This document shows, in pieces, positions 28,119 through 35,851 of a DNA stretch of 35,863 nucleotides (within the stretch, counting starts at the first letter, position 1; every line of letters starts with the position of its first letter). Below the pieces are notes generated by a model. The model ran no database searches and was not told the DNA's origin. It saw nothing but the letters and a program-made list of their open reading frames with translations. Position numbers and translations under genes: made by a program. The stretch is taken from NCBI GenBank assembly GCA_020072565.1, contig JAIQGI010000057.1, forward strand, positions 1 to 35,863, in the 5' to 3' direction. The stretch is from Terriglobia bacterium (GTDB taxonomy: Bacteria > Acidobacteriota > UBA6911).

Positions 28119-28390
28119 ACAGGATTACTTCTTCAATGACACGGGCTCGCCCTTCCATAGTATCGACAGCCACTCCCCGCATTGCACAATTCGAAGGATA
28201 GGTACAATTGGCTGCCTTTTGTGGCGGTTCCTTCGTGGGTCGCGCCTCTTCAGTCCCCTTCTCCCGATTCTGATGGAAACGCGATATGTTAAGTCCGGGC
28301 TTAGGCCCCGCCCAAGCAGCATTCTATAGCCAAACTGTGTTCAGGATCCGGTCATTTTGACACACCTACCCCTTATGGATGCCTCCCCAC

Positions 28391-28710
28391 TCAGTCATTT
28401 GAGCGGACGGGCTTCACGGTTGCGTTTCGGGCGATAACAAATTTGGCTTGGAAGTGTTCGGGGCGATGAGAACCGCCGATCCGCTTTAGCTGCTCCGCGT
28501 TGCCGCGCCAGACATGGTCGAGCTCATGCGCAATGGCAATTTGAGGTCGCTCATCAGGGCAAACATCGTATGCATGATATTGCTTCGCACATTATGCCGG
28601 AATCTGTTGTTTGCGTTATAAACGTCGGCGCCCTTGGGGGATGGAATATTCAGAACGACGCCTGCGGCGCCGCCGAATTCCTGAACGGCCAAATCGTGAA
28701 ACAATTGCAT
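28391..28710 (-). pseudogene. decayed gene with zinc-peptidase-like HELDH motif
   Basis: Two frames join into one likely protein. The first is QLFHDLAVQEFGGAAGVVLNIPSPKGADVYNANNRFRHNV. The second, in another frame, is YHAYDVCPDERPQIAIAHELDHVWRGNAEQLKRIGG, ending VRSND at 28391. HELDH fits HExxH, the zinc site of many metallopeptidases and of effector-type toxins. The frameshift lies near 28580-28620. No complete family match. The N-terminus is missing or very short. It is probably a remnant of a longer gene. Confidence 0.4.
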
Positions 28711-28756
28711 CGCGACCTGAGCCGCAACGGTAAGAAGAGTGGGACCTAATCGTCTG

Positions 28757-29230
28757 TTACTGCATGGAATTCCAGTTTTTCTCGAGGAAGATCCCCTTCA
28801 TCATCTGGAACAGCGCCGGAGAATTGGTTTGCTGAACGTTATTCAGGCATTCATAGATCTTGGCGAACGCCTTGAATTCTATTTCCGACATCCGAACTCT
28901 CAGCCCCGCTTGGGCGCGGACCAGCTGATCGATCTCTTCCTGGCTTTTGCCGGCCTGAATCGCCCCTCCGATCGTCAAATGCGCCTTGATCAGTTGTTCG
29001 CGAACGGGAGCCGCCTCTTTCTGGGCACCGTCCAGGGTGAGCTTCACCGCTTTCTTCTGATCCTTACTCAAACTGAACATCTTTTCGATGACATCGATCC
29101 TGTTAGTGCTTTCCACAAAGGGAGCATCTGTGACCGAGTCGGAGCCTCTTCTGCCTCCGCCTCCACGCTGTGCAAAAGCCGGCGTCAAGGCAAGCAACCC
29201 AATCAACAGCAGTCTGCAAGTCATGTGCAT
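28757..29230 (-). CDS. Spy/LTXXQ-like periplasmic protein
   Basis: 157 residues from the ATG at 29230, preceded by AGGGGA (MHMTCRLLLIGLLALTPAFAQRGGGGRRG). This is a signal peptide followed by a Gly/Arg linker. The helical body (FSLSKDQKKAVKLTLDGAQKEAAPVREQLIKAHLTIGGAI, LRVRMSEIEFKAFAKIYECL) resembles Spy/CpxP-type chaperones. Such short exported proteins are common in Acidobacteriota. It is paralogous in layout to the gene upstream, whose stop codon lies 2 bp before this start, so they form an operon. Confidence 0.82.
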   Translation of the reverse strand: MHMTCRLLLIGLLALTPAFAQRGGGGRRGSDSVTDAPFVESTNRIDVIEKMFSLSKDQKKAVKLTLDGAQKEAAPVREQLIKAHLTIGGAIQAGKSQEEIDQLVRAQAGLRVRMSEIEFKAFAKIYECLNNVQQTNSPALFQMMKGIFLEKNWNSMQ

Positions 29231-29234
29231 TCCC

Positions 29235-29747
29235 CTATTCTTTTTCGGTTTTGCCACGCGCGCTGAATCCCCCTGGCCCGGCACTGCCGGGCGGATCCAG
29301 CACGGCAGCCCACAGGTCAAATGCAGCTGCCGCTTTGGACTGCTGATTGGGTTTGAGCAGTTCACAGACACGGGCGAAACTCTTTGCTTCGATGCCCGTC
29401 AACCGGGTTTCCGCCGCCGCAAGCGATTCCGTGGCTTTCTTGATGTTCTCCTGACTGTCGCCGTTGATCATGAAGGTAACAATCTGAATGCGAATCTGCT
29501 CGATCTGGGCGCGCTGGAGAGCGACCTCTTTCATGGTATCGTTGAGGATTTTCTGCGCCTCCTCTCTCTGCTCTTTACTCAGGCTGAGCTGATTTGCGAA
29601 CATCTCAGCTTTGCTGAGTTTTGCCGCGCGAGCCATCCCGCCACCCCTGCCCGCGGCATCATTTCCCGCTGCACCTCCGCCGCCGCCACGCTGGGCGTAC
29701 CCCATTGTGGCGGTCAGCATCGCAATACATAGCATTCTGCCAAACAT
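29235..29747 (-). CDS. Spy/LTXXQ-like periplasmic protein
   Basis: 170 residues from the ATG at 29747 (MFGRMLCIAMLTATMGYAQRGGGGG), preceded by AGGAGA. Signal peptide ending in YAQ, Gly-rich linker, then helices LSLSKEQREEAQKILNDTMKEVALQRAQIEQIRIQIVTFMINGD and AAAETRLTGIEAKSFARVCELLKPNQQ. Same architecture as the downstream gene. Proposed role: envelope chaperone or metal-stress protein; unproven for this clade. Confidence 0.82.
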   Translation of the reverse strand: MFGRMLCIAMLTATMGYAQRGGGGGAAGNDAAGRGGGMARAAKLSKAEMFANQLSLSKEQREEAQKILNDTMKEVALQRAQIEQIRIQIVTFMINGDSQENIKKATESLAAAETRLTGIEAKSFARVCELLKPNQQSKAAAAFDLWAAVLDPPGSAGPGGFSARGKTEKE

Positions 29748-29809
29748 GCGATCTCCTAACATCAGGTGCCGACGAAATGACCGGCCGGCCCGCGCCTCGC
29801 ACCTATAAT

Positions 29810-29827
29810 CCCTGTAAAGGGTTTTTT
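29810..29827 (+). terminator. weak terminator-like hairpin
   Basis: CCCT-GTAA-AGGG followed by TTTTTT. The stem is only 4 bp. The sequence also resembles the CCCTGTAAGGGC repeat units at 30110 and 30180, so it may be a repeat copy rather than a terminator. Confidence 0.35.
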
Positions 29828-30022
29828 ATAGATTGAACCGTATGAGACTGCAAGCAGAATCGGAACGGCTGTGGTAAGCAAATGTTCTGTCCGTTGGAGG
29901 TAGCAAATGAAATGTCCGGTCTAACGATCTGACCTTGGAAGTTCTGGGGACAGGCTGGAATGGCGCTTAATTAAGGAAATAGGGTGCGACCCTGGCGGGC
30001 TCAGCCATTCCGGCGAACTATT

Positions 30023-30110
30023 GGTTGCCACAAGCTCCGAAGCCGTTGGTAGCCACAGGCTCCGAAGCCGTTGGTGGCCGCAAGCTCCGAAGCCGTTGGT
30101 GGCCGCAAGC
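30023..30110. repeat. 25-bp tandem repeat, about 3.5 copies
   Basis: Units start at 30023, 30048, 30073 and 30098 (partial). Core CTCCGAAGCCGTTGGTGGCC is conserved with a few substitutions. The 29763-30174 stretch holds this array and the REP-like elements and no gene that I can see. Confidence 0.9.
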
Positions 30111-30190
30111 CCTGGAAGGGCGGCCGTAGTTTTCAGCCCAGGGCGCAAGCCCTGGGATAAGACGCAAATGATGGATGAGCCCTGTAAGGG
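30110..30190. repeat. REP-like palindromic repeats
   Basis: Three units: CCCTGGAAGGG at 30110, a perfect hairpin CCCAGGGC-GCAA-GCCCTGGG at 30137-30156, and CCCTGTAAGGG at 30180. Such CCCTGTAAGGGC palindromes are usually dispersed across a genome. The last unit touches the transposase fragment. Confidence 0.65.
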
Positions 30191-30801
30191 CGATGCAGAA
30201 ACTCGTCTACCGTCTGCTGTTCCGCACCAGCGCTGAAACGCTGATCGAGGTCGCGCGCAACCCCAAACGTCTCGGCGCCGAGATCGGCTTCTTCAGTGTG
30301 CTCCATATCTGGAGTCAGAAAATGGATCATCATCCCCATGTCCATTGCGTCGCCCCCGCCGGGGGACTCTCCCTCGATCACAAGAGCTGGGTCCGTCCGC
30401 GCCATCGTTTCTTTCTTCCTGAAAAAGTCCTCGGACGCGTCTTCCGAGGCAAGTTCAGGGCAGCTCTGGAGAACGCTTTCACAAAAGGTGAGCTCGGCTT
30501 CCAGGGCCGGCTTCAGCATCTCTCGGACCCGAAAGCGTTCCACTCTTTTGTCCGTCAGCTGTTCCGCCATCGGTGGGTTGTCGACTGCAAACCGCCCTTC
30601 GGCGGCCCGGAGTATGTTCTCCGCTACCTCGGCCGCTACACCCATCGAGTGGCCATTTCCAACCATCGCCTGGTTTCCTTTGCGGATGGCAACGTCACCT
30701 TCCGCTGGAAAGACCGCGCCCACGGCAACCGGGAGCGGCCGATGACGCTCCCGGCAGATGAGTTCCTGCGTCGTTTTCTGCTGCACCTGCTGCCCAGGTG
30801 A
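30175..30801 (+). pseudogene. IS91-family transposase, truncated at both ends
   Basis: 208 residues of a Y2 (HUH-superfamily) IS91/IS801-type transposase: KLVYRLLFRTSAETLIEVARNPKRLGAEIGFFSVLHIW, HPHVHCVAPAGGLS, YVLRYLGRYTHRVAISNHRLVSF, FLRRFLLHLLP. HPHVHC carries the HUH metal-binding residues, and RYLGRYTHR is family-typical. The N-terminal zinc finger is missing, and the frame ends at LLPR where the family continues (IRHYGFLANR-like). The homology begins at about 30192, right after a REP-like unit. Confidence 0.88.
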
Positions 30802-31275
30802 TCGTTTGCTTTTCTGCGGTGAATAAGGAGGGAAGGACAGGTAATGAAGGCGAATCAGATCACATTCGCACGATCGTAAACGCCCGAGAGTCCACTGTAT
30901 TCATGCGCAGACGCCGTTCCTGCCTCATGGTTTTACCGGACGATTCAATCGAAAGTACATAGATCCCGTCTGACATAGGCTCAATACGTCCTCTTAAATA
31001 ACCGCCGACGCCGCGTCCCCCTTCAAGTCGTTGTATCTGGAGCGCACCTCATCGCCCGGTCTTTTAGGTAAACTTGTGCTGTTGGTGCGCTCCAGATACA
31101 ACTCTAGGACTTCTGGGGCAATGTCGTTAGGGAGCACACCTGCGGAACGTGCTTGGGAGCGGAATGCCGAGCTGGCGAGCCATCTACGTCGCTGGAGCTT
31201 TTTACAACCCAAGCGGGTGAATGCTGCCGCATCCTGGGGTTTCTTTTCGAGTAAACGAGGGCTCCACCGCACGTC
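30802..31275. other. 474-bp region without a supported gene
   Basis: It holds the remains downstream of the transposase and the inverted repeat at 31030-31102. Open frames on both strands (such as 30994-31272 minus) show no recognisable domain and exist partly because the inverted repeat encodes LYLERT on both strands. Confidence 0.5.
31030..31102. repeat. perfect 19-bp inverted repeat with 35-bp spacer
   Basis: GTTGTATCTGGAGCGCACC at 31030-31048 and its exact complement at 31084-31102. It could form a long hairpin, or be the two facing ends of a lost element. No T-run follows on either strand. Confidence 0.9.
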
Positions 31276-31941
31276 TTATCGAATCTGGACTCCATGGGTA
31301 ACAATTTCGACGAACCCGCGGAGAGTCTGAAGGTCCGCAGGCTTCAGACGCGCCGTAAATCCAAGCGCATCGATGCCCACAGTTTTCGATTCGGCAACCT
31401 GACGGAGCGCGTCGAACGCAATCTGCGCAATAACCGTGTCCAACGGGCAGTCCAAGCAGCTGGAGATGAAGTGGAACGCTTTGCCGGGTGCGGTCAGGTC
31501 CATTTTAGTTCCTCCCTCAAGCTGAAGCCGGAAAACTGGCTGGAGGACCCTCGTCGCCCAGGCGCCATACACTGACGTAGCGCGGACATCGACGGCGTCG
31601 GGAACGCGATCCAATCTTGTGCCAGGGAACGCCACTGTGATGTTCAGCCGAAAAGGATTGGGGCCAGGCTCCGCGCCTTGAGGCTCGAGATTGATCCAGA
31701 CCTGAGACTGGTTACCTGTTTCGAAGTAGTAGGCGCCCAACTGCCCGAGTGAAGGCGTGAGGTTTGGCGAGATGATGGTGACGCTGGCAGGATGCGCAAC
31801 ACCCGCATTAGATTGGCCCTCCACCGTGGTCCGCTCACTTGTGTGGAGGAGGGTTGGAATGCCGACATTGCTCGCCTGAATGATCGCGCCGTCGATCAGT
31901 AACGGCAATATAAAGAAAGGGAAATATCTGCATTTGGGCAT
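31276..31941 (-). CDS. exported hypothetical protein
   Basis: 221 residues from the ATG at 31941 (MPKCRYFPFFILPLLIDGAIIQASNVG), with a probable signal peptide of about 24 residues. The frame opens earlier (31989), but that extension lacks a better start. Body: beta-rich VTIISPNLTPSLGQLGAYYFETGNQSQVWINLEPQG, then LNITVAFPGTRLDRVPDAVDVRATSVYGAWATRVLQPVFRLQLEGG and a C-terminal helix. Family not recognised. The only apparently intact gene between the IS91 fragment and the RIT element. Confidence 0.65.
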   Translation of the reverse strand: MPKCRYFPFFILPLLIDGAIIQASNVGIPTLLHTSERTTVEGQSNAGVAHPASVTIISPNLTPSLGQLGAYYFETGNQSQVWINLEPQGAEPGPNPFRLNITVAFPGTRLDRVPDAVDVRATSVYGAWATRVLQPVFRLQLEGGTKMDLTAPGKAFHFISSCLDCPLDTVIAQIAFDALRQVAESKTVGIDALGFTARLKPADLQTLRGFVEIVTHGVQIR

Positions 31942-32082
31942 CTGCAAATGCTCTCTCGATCTCAGGTTTGAATTAGACCGCTTTATCATTGCGCGGGTTC
32001 TCTTTCAGAGTCACTTAATTAATATTCTATACCCAGAGAATCATGGCAGATACTCCAAACTGTACTTGAGGGGGCTACGATC

Positions 32083-32668
32083 CAAAATAGAGGACTATCC
32101 GGCCCATCTCGAGGCCTGCTGGCAGGAGCACCTGAAGCCCCGGGAGGCCGCTGCGCCGACGGTCATATCGCTCTTCGCCGGCTGCAGCGGCTCCTCGCTC
32201 GGCTACAGCATGGCCGGGTACCGCGAGCTGCTCGCCGTCGAGTGGGACGACCATGCCGAGGGAACGAATAATCATCATCGGCGTGCGAGAGGACCTGTGG
32301 TCCTGCATCCAAACGCAATGACGATTCCGGTAACATCGGGAGAGTCCCTCTACGGTTGCTCGACGCCGCCTGACCAGCTGGACCGGCTGCAGGAGGCGTC
32401 GAGGAAATACAGGGCCTATCTGCACTGGAGCCGGATCCGGCTCGGGTCATCGGAGAAGCCGATCACAGGCCAGGGATTCAACGCCGTGAAGTTCGATCCG
32501 CGCAAGCCGGCGCAGACCGTCAGGCGCAACGACGGCAACCTCGGCATGCATGGCGCGATGCATAATGCCGACACCCGGATTATGCCGCGTCGACGAACGG
32601 CGACGTGCAATTTCATCCGAATTTCCCGGGATTCCCGGCTCCCGAAGGGCCGCGTTCACTCGGCATAA
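32083..32668 (+). pseudogene. DNA cytosine-5 methyltransferase, internally deleted
   Basis: The N-terminal motif I is clear: PTVISLFAGCSGSSLGYSMAGYRELLAVEWDDHAE. It then jumps directly to the region after motif VIII (RERIIIIGVREDL, in a different frame), followed by the target-recognition part (LDRLQEASRKYRAYLHWSRIR, then FDPRKPAQTVRRNDGNLG). The catalytic PCQ motif and ENV motif are gone, lost in a deletion at about 32262. The C-terminus also degrades. It cannot methylate DNA. Confidence 0.82.
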
Positions 32669-32708
32669 CATCGGCCCACTCCTTGCATGTTGCTGTTGAT
32701 GATACCTT

Positions 32709-32745
32709 CCTCACTCTTAACCAAACTTACACACAAGGAGTGAGG
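32709..32745 (+). promoter_or_regulatory. hairpin covering the ribosome-binding site of the first RIT recombinase
   Basis: CCTCACTC (32709-32716) pairs with GAGTGAGG (32738-32745). The Shine-Dalgarno AAGGAG overlaps the 3' arm, 5 nt before the ATG at 32750. Confidence 0.5.
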
Positions 32746-32749
32746 GAAA

Positions 32750-32947
32750 ATGAAAAAATCCAGGTCAAACAGCGTTTGCGTCACAGAAATCGGGACAACA
32801 GACGGTCCCCTCGGCGATTATCCGGAGAAGTTTCTGAACCATCTGAGGGCCGAGCATTATTCGAAGAAGTCCATTCACGATTACACAAAGCGCCTGAACG
32901 TTCTCAATCGACAAATGAGAACACGGCGTCGACCCAATGGATCTTGA
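32750..32947 (+). pseudogene. 5' part of the first RIT recombinase, separated by a frameshift
   Basis: 65 residues: FLNHLRAEHYSKKSIHDYTKRLNVLNRQM is a typical N-terminal core-binding helix pair of a tyrosine recombinase. The frame ends at 32947, but the protein sequence continues in another frame as VDPMDLDEDRAYHLVTGASRLSSRRKDILFSVRHFIRFL, from about 32925. One extra base near 32915-32930 explains this. Joined, the product would be about 417 residues. Well-placed ribosome-binding site upstream. Confidence 0.7.
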
Positions 32948-34001
32948 TGAGGATCGTGCATATCACCTTGTCACCGGCGCGAGCCGGCTTTCATCGCGGC
33001 GCAAGGATATTTTGTTCAGTGTCAGGCATTTCATCAGGTTTCTGAATGCTTCGGGAGCCGGCAAGCCGGTCCCCCCGATAGAACCTGATGACACCCCAAT
33101 GGGATGCCTCAGGCGAGAATACGAAGAGTATCTCCGCCGCGAACGAGGTCTTAGCGAGAGGACAATCGAACATTGCTGGGGGTTTGCCGCGCGCTTCTTG
33201 AAATTTCGCTTTGGGGACAAGATGGGCGACCTGTCGCAAATTACGGCTATTGATATTGTCGGATTTATGCAGCAATTGGTTTCGCGCAAGAAGCCGTTTC
33301 GTGACAAGACTCCGCCCACCCATTTGAGAAACTTTTTCCGATACCTTTTTAGCAGAGGCAAGACCACGGCCAATCTCGCCTTGTGTGTTCCCTGGATCAA
33401 GCAGCAATCTGACACAAGAGTTCCCAGACATCTGGATGCCGCGCAGGTAGAAACCATCCTCAGGGCCATTCGTGTAGACAGCCCAATTGGACGGCGCAAT
33501 TATGCGATGATGCTTCTTCCCGCGCGCTTGGGACTGAGAGCGCCGGAAGTAATCTCCATGCAGATCGATGACGTCGACTGGCGCGCGGGCGAGATCATCG
33601 TGCGTGGCAAGGGTCTAAGACAGGATCGGCTGCCTCTCCCTCAGGATGTGGGCGAAGCTTTAGCCAAATATCTCCAGCGTGATCGAGTAAGCAGCTCCCG
33701 TGCACTTTTCGTGGTCAGCCGAGCTCCCCACAGACCATTTAGAGATGGGGCTATGCTGAACGTGATCCTGAAAAAAGCTTTTGCGCAAACCGGCTTGACG
33801 CCGCCGGCGTCCTTTGTAGGCTCTCACGTTCTGCGGCACAGTCTGGCCGTGACATTGGCGCGCAATGGAGCATCTCTTGACGAAATCGGGGATCTGCTGC
33901 GCCACCAGTATCGGGCTTCCACCATGATTTATGCAAGGCTGGATATAGAAGGGCTGCGCTCAATTGCTCAACGCTGGCCGGTTGCGGGAGGTGCAAGATG
34001 A
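32937..34001 (+). CDS. tyrosine recombinase, first of the RIT trio (main part)
   Basis: 354 residues. Core-binding domain about 60-155 (YEEYLRRERGLSERTIEHCWGFAARFLKFRFGD). Catalytic domain: Arg in LGLRAPEVISMQIDDVDW, Lys in GKGLRQDRLPLP, HxxR in SHVLRHSLAVTLARNG, second His in LLRHQYRASTMIYARLD with the nucleophile Tyr in IYAR. The catalytic residues are present, but the gene lacks its N-terminal part because of a frameshift. It overlaps the next gene by 4 nt. Confidence 0.92.
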   Translation: MDLDEDRAYHLVTGASRLSSRRKDILFSVRHFIRFLNASGAGKPVPPIEPDDTPMGCLRREYEEYLRRERGLSERTIEHCWGFAARFLKFRFGDKMGDLSQITAIDIVGFMQQLVSRKKPFRDKTPPTHLRNFFRYLFSRGKTTANLALCVPWIKQQSDTRVPRHLDAAQVETILRAIRVDSPIGRRNYAMMLLPARLGLRAPEVISMQIDDVDWRAGEIIVRGKGLRQDRLPLPQDVGEALAKYLQRDRVSSSRALFVVSRAPHRPFRDGAMLNVILKKAFAQTGLTPPASFVGSHVLRHSLAVTLARNGASLDEIGDLLRHQYRASTMIYARLDIEGLRSIAQRWPVAGGAR

Positions 34002-34945
34002 CGGCCCTGTCCAAAGAGCTTGACCGCTATCTGACGATTCGCCGCAGCCTTGGGTATACCCTTGATAAAACCGAAAGGGACCTCCGGAGATTTATCGCGT
34101 TCGCCGACCAGCAGAATTCCAAGTATGTCAGCACCGATCTTTTCCTGCGATGGCAGACCAGCTTCGGCCATGCCAAACGCCCAACCTGGTCTGCACGCCT
34201 CGGAACGGTGCATCTTTTTGCACAGTGGCTCCATGGACTGGATCCGCAACATGAGGTGCCGTCGAAAGCCCTTATCCCTCCTCGTTATCGCCGCGCCCGC
34301 CCTTATATTTACAGTGATAATGAGATTCGCCGGATTGTTGAGGCCGCGGCGGAACTGCCCTCTGCCACTGGCATTCGTGCGTTAACCTATGCAACCTTCT
34401 TCGCGCTCATTGCTGTAACGGGCCTTCGGATAGGTGAGGCGATTTCACTTGATGACACTGATGTCGATCTGGAAATTGGGGTGCTCCGGATCCGGCGCGG
34501 CAAACAGGGAAAAGAGCGTTTTGTCCCCGTCTCGGACAGCACACGGGCAGAGCTAAAGGCCTATGTCCAAAAACGGAACCGGTTACTTGGATCGCCTCCT
34601 CAATCATTCTTCGTATCGACTCGGGGCAGTCGTATCACTGAGAACAATGGCCAGTACAATTTTGCCCATCTGTGTCAAAAAATAGGAATGCGCGCTCCCG
34701 AAAAGCTTGGCCGGCATGGGCGCGGTCCTCGAATCCACGACATGCGTCACAGTTTTTGTGTTCGCACCATGTTGAATTGGTACCGCACGGGTCTGGATGT
34801 GCGCCGGGAGATGATCAAATTGTCAACCTATCTCGGCCATTGCGGACCGGAAAGCACCTTCTGGTATATCGAAGCGGTTCCGGAATTGCTCGAGTTGGCT
34901 TCGCAGCGCGTGACCACATCCCTATCACGGGAGGTGCGATCATGA
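33998..34945 (+). CDS. tyrosine recombinase, second of the RIT trio
   Basis: 315 residues, complete. Catalytic Arg in GLRIGEAISLDDTDVDLE, Lys in RGKQGKERFVPVS, HxxR in IHDMRHSFCVRTML, His in YLGHCGPESTFWYIEAVPEL with Tyr in FWYIEA. Core-binding helices at the N-terminus (LDRYLTIRRSLGYTLDKTERDLRRFIAFAD). It appears intact. It overlaps its neighbours by 4 nt on both sides, indicating translational coupling. Confidence 0.94.
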   Translation: MTALSKELDRYLTIRRSLGYTLDKTERDLRRFIAFADQQNSKYVSTDLFLRWQTSFGHAKRPTWSARLGTVHLFAQWLHGLDPQHEVPSKALIPPRYRRARPYIYSDNEIRRIVEAAAELPSATGIRALTYATFFALIAVTGLRIGEAISLDDTDVDLEIGVLRIRRGKQGKERFVPVSDSTRAELKAYVQKRNRLLGSPPQSFFVSTRGSRITENNGQYNFAHLCQKIGMRAPEKLGRHGRGPRIHDMRHSFCVRTMLNWYRTGLDVRREMIKLSTYLGHCGPESTFWYIEAVPELLELASQRVTTSLSREVRS

Positions 34946-35802
34946 AACCGGCGAAGTTTCCCGCCCTCCTTCAACAGTTCTTTACTGATCGCCTCTGTAC
35001 CCAAATGGAGGCAAGTCCGAACACGATCGCGAGCTATCGCGATACCTTCCGCCTGCTGCTCCGGTTTGCCGGTCAAACGCAGAGCAAAGCGCCAACCCAA
35101 TTGCAGATTGAGGATCTGGATGCAGCGCTCGTGGGGAACTTTCTTATCAACGTCGAGAGTGTCCGAGGCAACTGCGCCCGCAGCCGGAACACTCGTCTTG
35201 CGGCGATTAAATCGTTCTTTCGATTCGTGGCATTGAATGAGCCTGCATACGGGCTTCACTGTCAGAGAATCCTCCAGATGCCGAGCAAGCGATATGTCCG
35301 GCGGTCAATAGATTTTCTGGATCATGATGAAATCGAAATGCTGTTGACGGCACCGGATCGATCAACATGGATTGGCCGCCGGGATTATGCAACTCTGCTG
35401 CTGGCTTTGCAAACTGGGCTACGAGTGTCTGAACTCACCCACCTCCGTTGCCAGGACTTCGTGCCGGGAATCGCGGCGCATATCCGATGCGAAGGCAAAG
35501 GGCGAAAGCAACGATCCACACCACTTCGGCGGGAAACCGCCAAGGTCCTTGAGGCTTGGCTAAAGGAACGAGCGGGGTCTGACGTCGACCCGCTATTCCC
35601 TTCGATCAGGCGCGGCAAGATGAGCCGTGATGCTATCGAACGTATGGTTCAAAAATACGTCTTGTCCACTTCAAAAGCTTGTAGATCGATCAAGGGCAAG
35701 AGAGTAAGCCCACATGTCCTGAGGCACTATCAACCCTGCCTGACTATGTCTCGTCCTGCCGTGCCGGCCCCGTTTTTTGCTGGAATCCGCATAAGGCCAT
35801 AG
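34942..35802 (+). CDS. tyrosine recombinase, third of the RIT trio, C-terminally truncated
   Basis: 286 residues from the ATG at 34942 (MKPAKFPALLQQFFTDRLCTQMEASPNTIASYRDTFRLLLRFAG). Catalytic Arg in TGLRVSELTHLRCQDF, Lys in GKGRKQRSTPL, HxxR in SPHVLRH. After HVLRH the family pattern (TAAM... then LGH and Tyr) is replaced by YQPCLTMSRPAVPAPFFAGIRIRP. The nucleophile Tyr and second His are therefore missing and the enzyme is dead. Foreign sequence from about 35727 suggests an insertion or deletion junction. Confidence 0.88.
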   Translation: MKPAKFPALLQQFFTDRLCTQMEASPNTIASYRDTFRLLLRFAGQTQSKAPTQLQIEDLDAALVGNFLINVESVRGNCARSRNTRLAAIKSFFRFVALNEPAYGLHCQRILQMPSKRYVRRSIDFLDHDEIEMLLTAPDRSTWIGRRDYATLLLALQTGLRVSELTHLRCQDFVPGIAAHIRCEGKGRKQRSTPLRRETAKVLEAWLKERAGSDVDPLFPSIRRGKMSRDAIERMVQKYVLSTSKACRSIKGKRVSPHVLRHYQPCLTMSRPAVPAPFFAGIRIRP

Positions 35803-35814
35803 CGACATAGTATT

Positions 35815-35851
35815 GACTCCTTGTCATCCCCGTGCAGGGGAGAAAGGAGTC
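35815..35851 (+). promoter_or_regulatory. hairpin sequestering a ribosome-binding site
   Basis: GACTCCTT (35815-35822) pairs with AAGGAGTC (35844-35851), with an inner CCCC/GGGG stem (35828-35831, 35837-35840). The Shine-Dalgarno AGGAG is inside the 3' arm, 6 nt before an ATG at 35856 that opens a frame leaving the window. Confidence 0.6.

Larger units (their letters stand above)
32700..35730 (+). mobile_element. Recombinase-In-Trio (RIT) element, damaged
   Basis: Three tyrosine recombinase genes in one direction, overlapping by ATGA at both junctions (33998-34001, 34942-34945), the defining layout of RIT elements. The first gene is frameshifted and the third is cut after its HxxR motif, where unrelated sequence begins (about 35727). 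End repeats could not be defined within the window. Confidence 0.85.

Noticed and set aside
27402-28139. Plus-strand open frame of 245 codons
   Set aside because: Antisense shadow of the GH43 gene, whose catalytic motifs are clear on the minus strand.
29927-29937. GTCTAAC-like sequence at about 29,928 as another attC
   Set aside because: There is no matching GTTRRRY partner or palindromic arm, and it lies outside the array.
30133-30786. Minus-strand open frame of 217 codons
   Set aside because: Antisense shadow of the IS91 transposase fragment.
31880-32668. Single intact gene of 262 codons on the plus strand
   Set aside because: The first part lies antisense to the exported hypothetical gene. 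The rest is the deleted methyltransferase, whose parts are in different frames.
34672-34941. Upstream extension of the third RIT recombinase frame
   Set aside because: It overlaps the second recombinase gene; the ATG at 34942 gives the ATGA overlap and the standard N-terminus.
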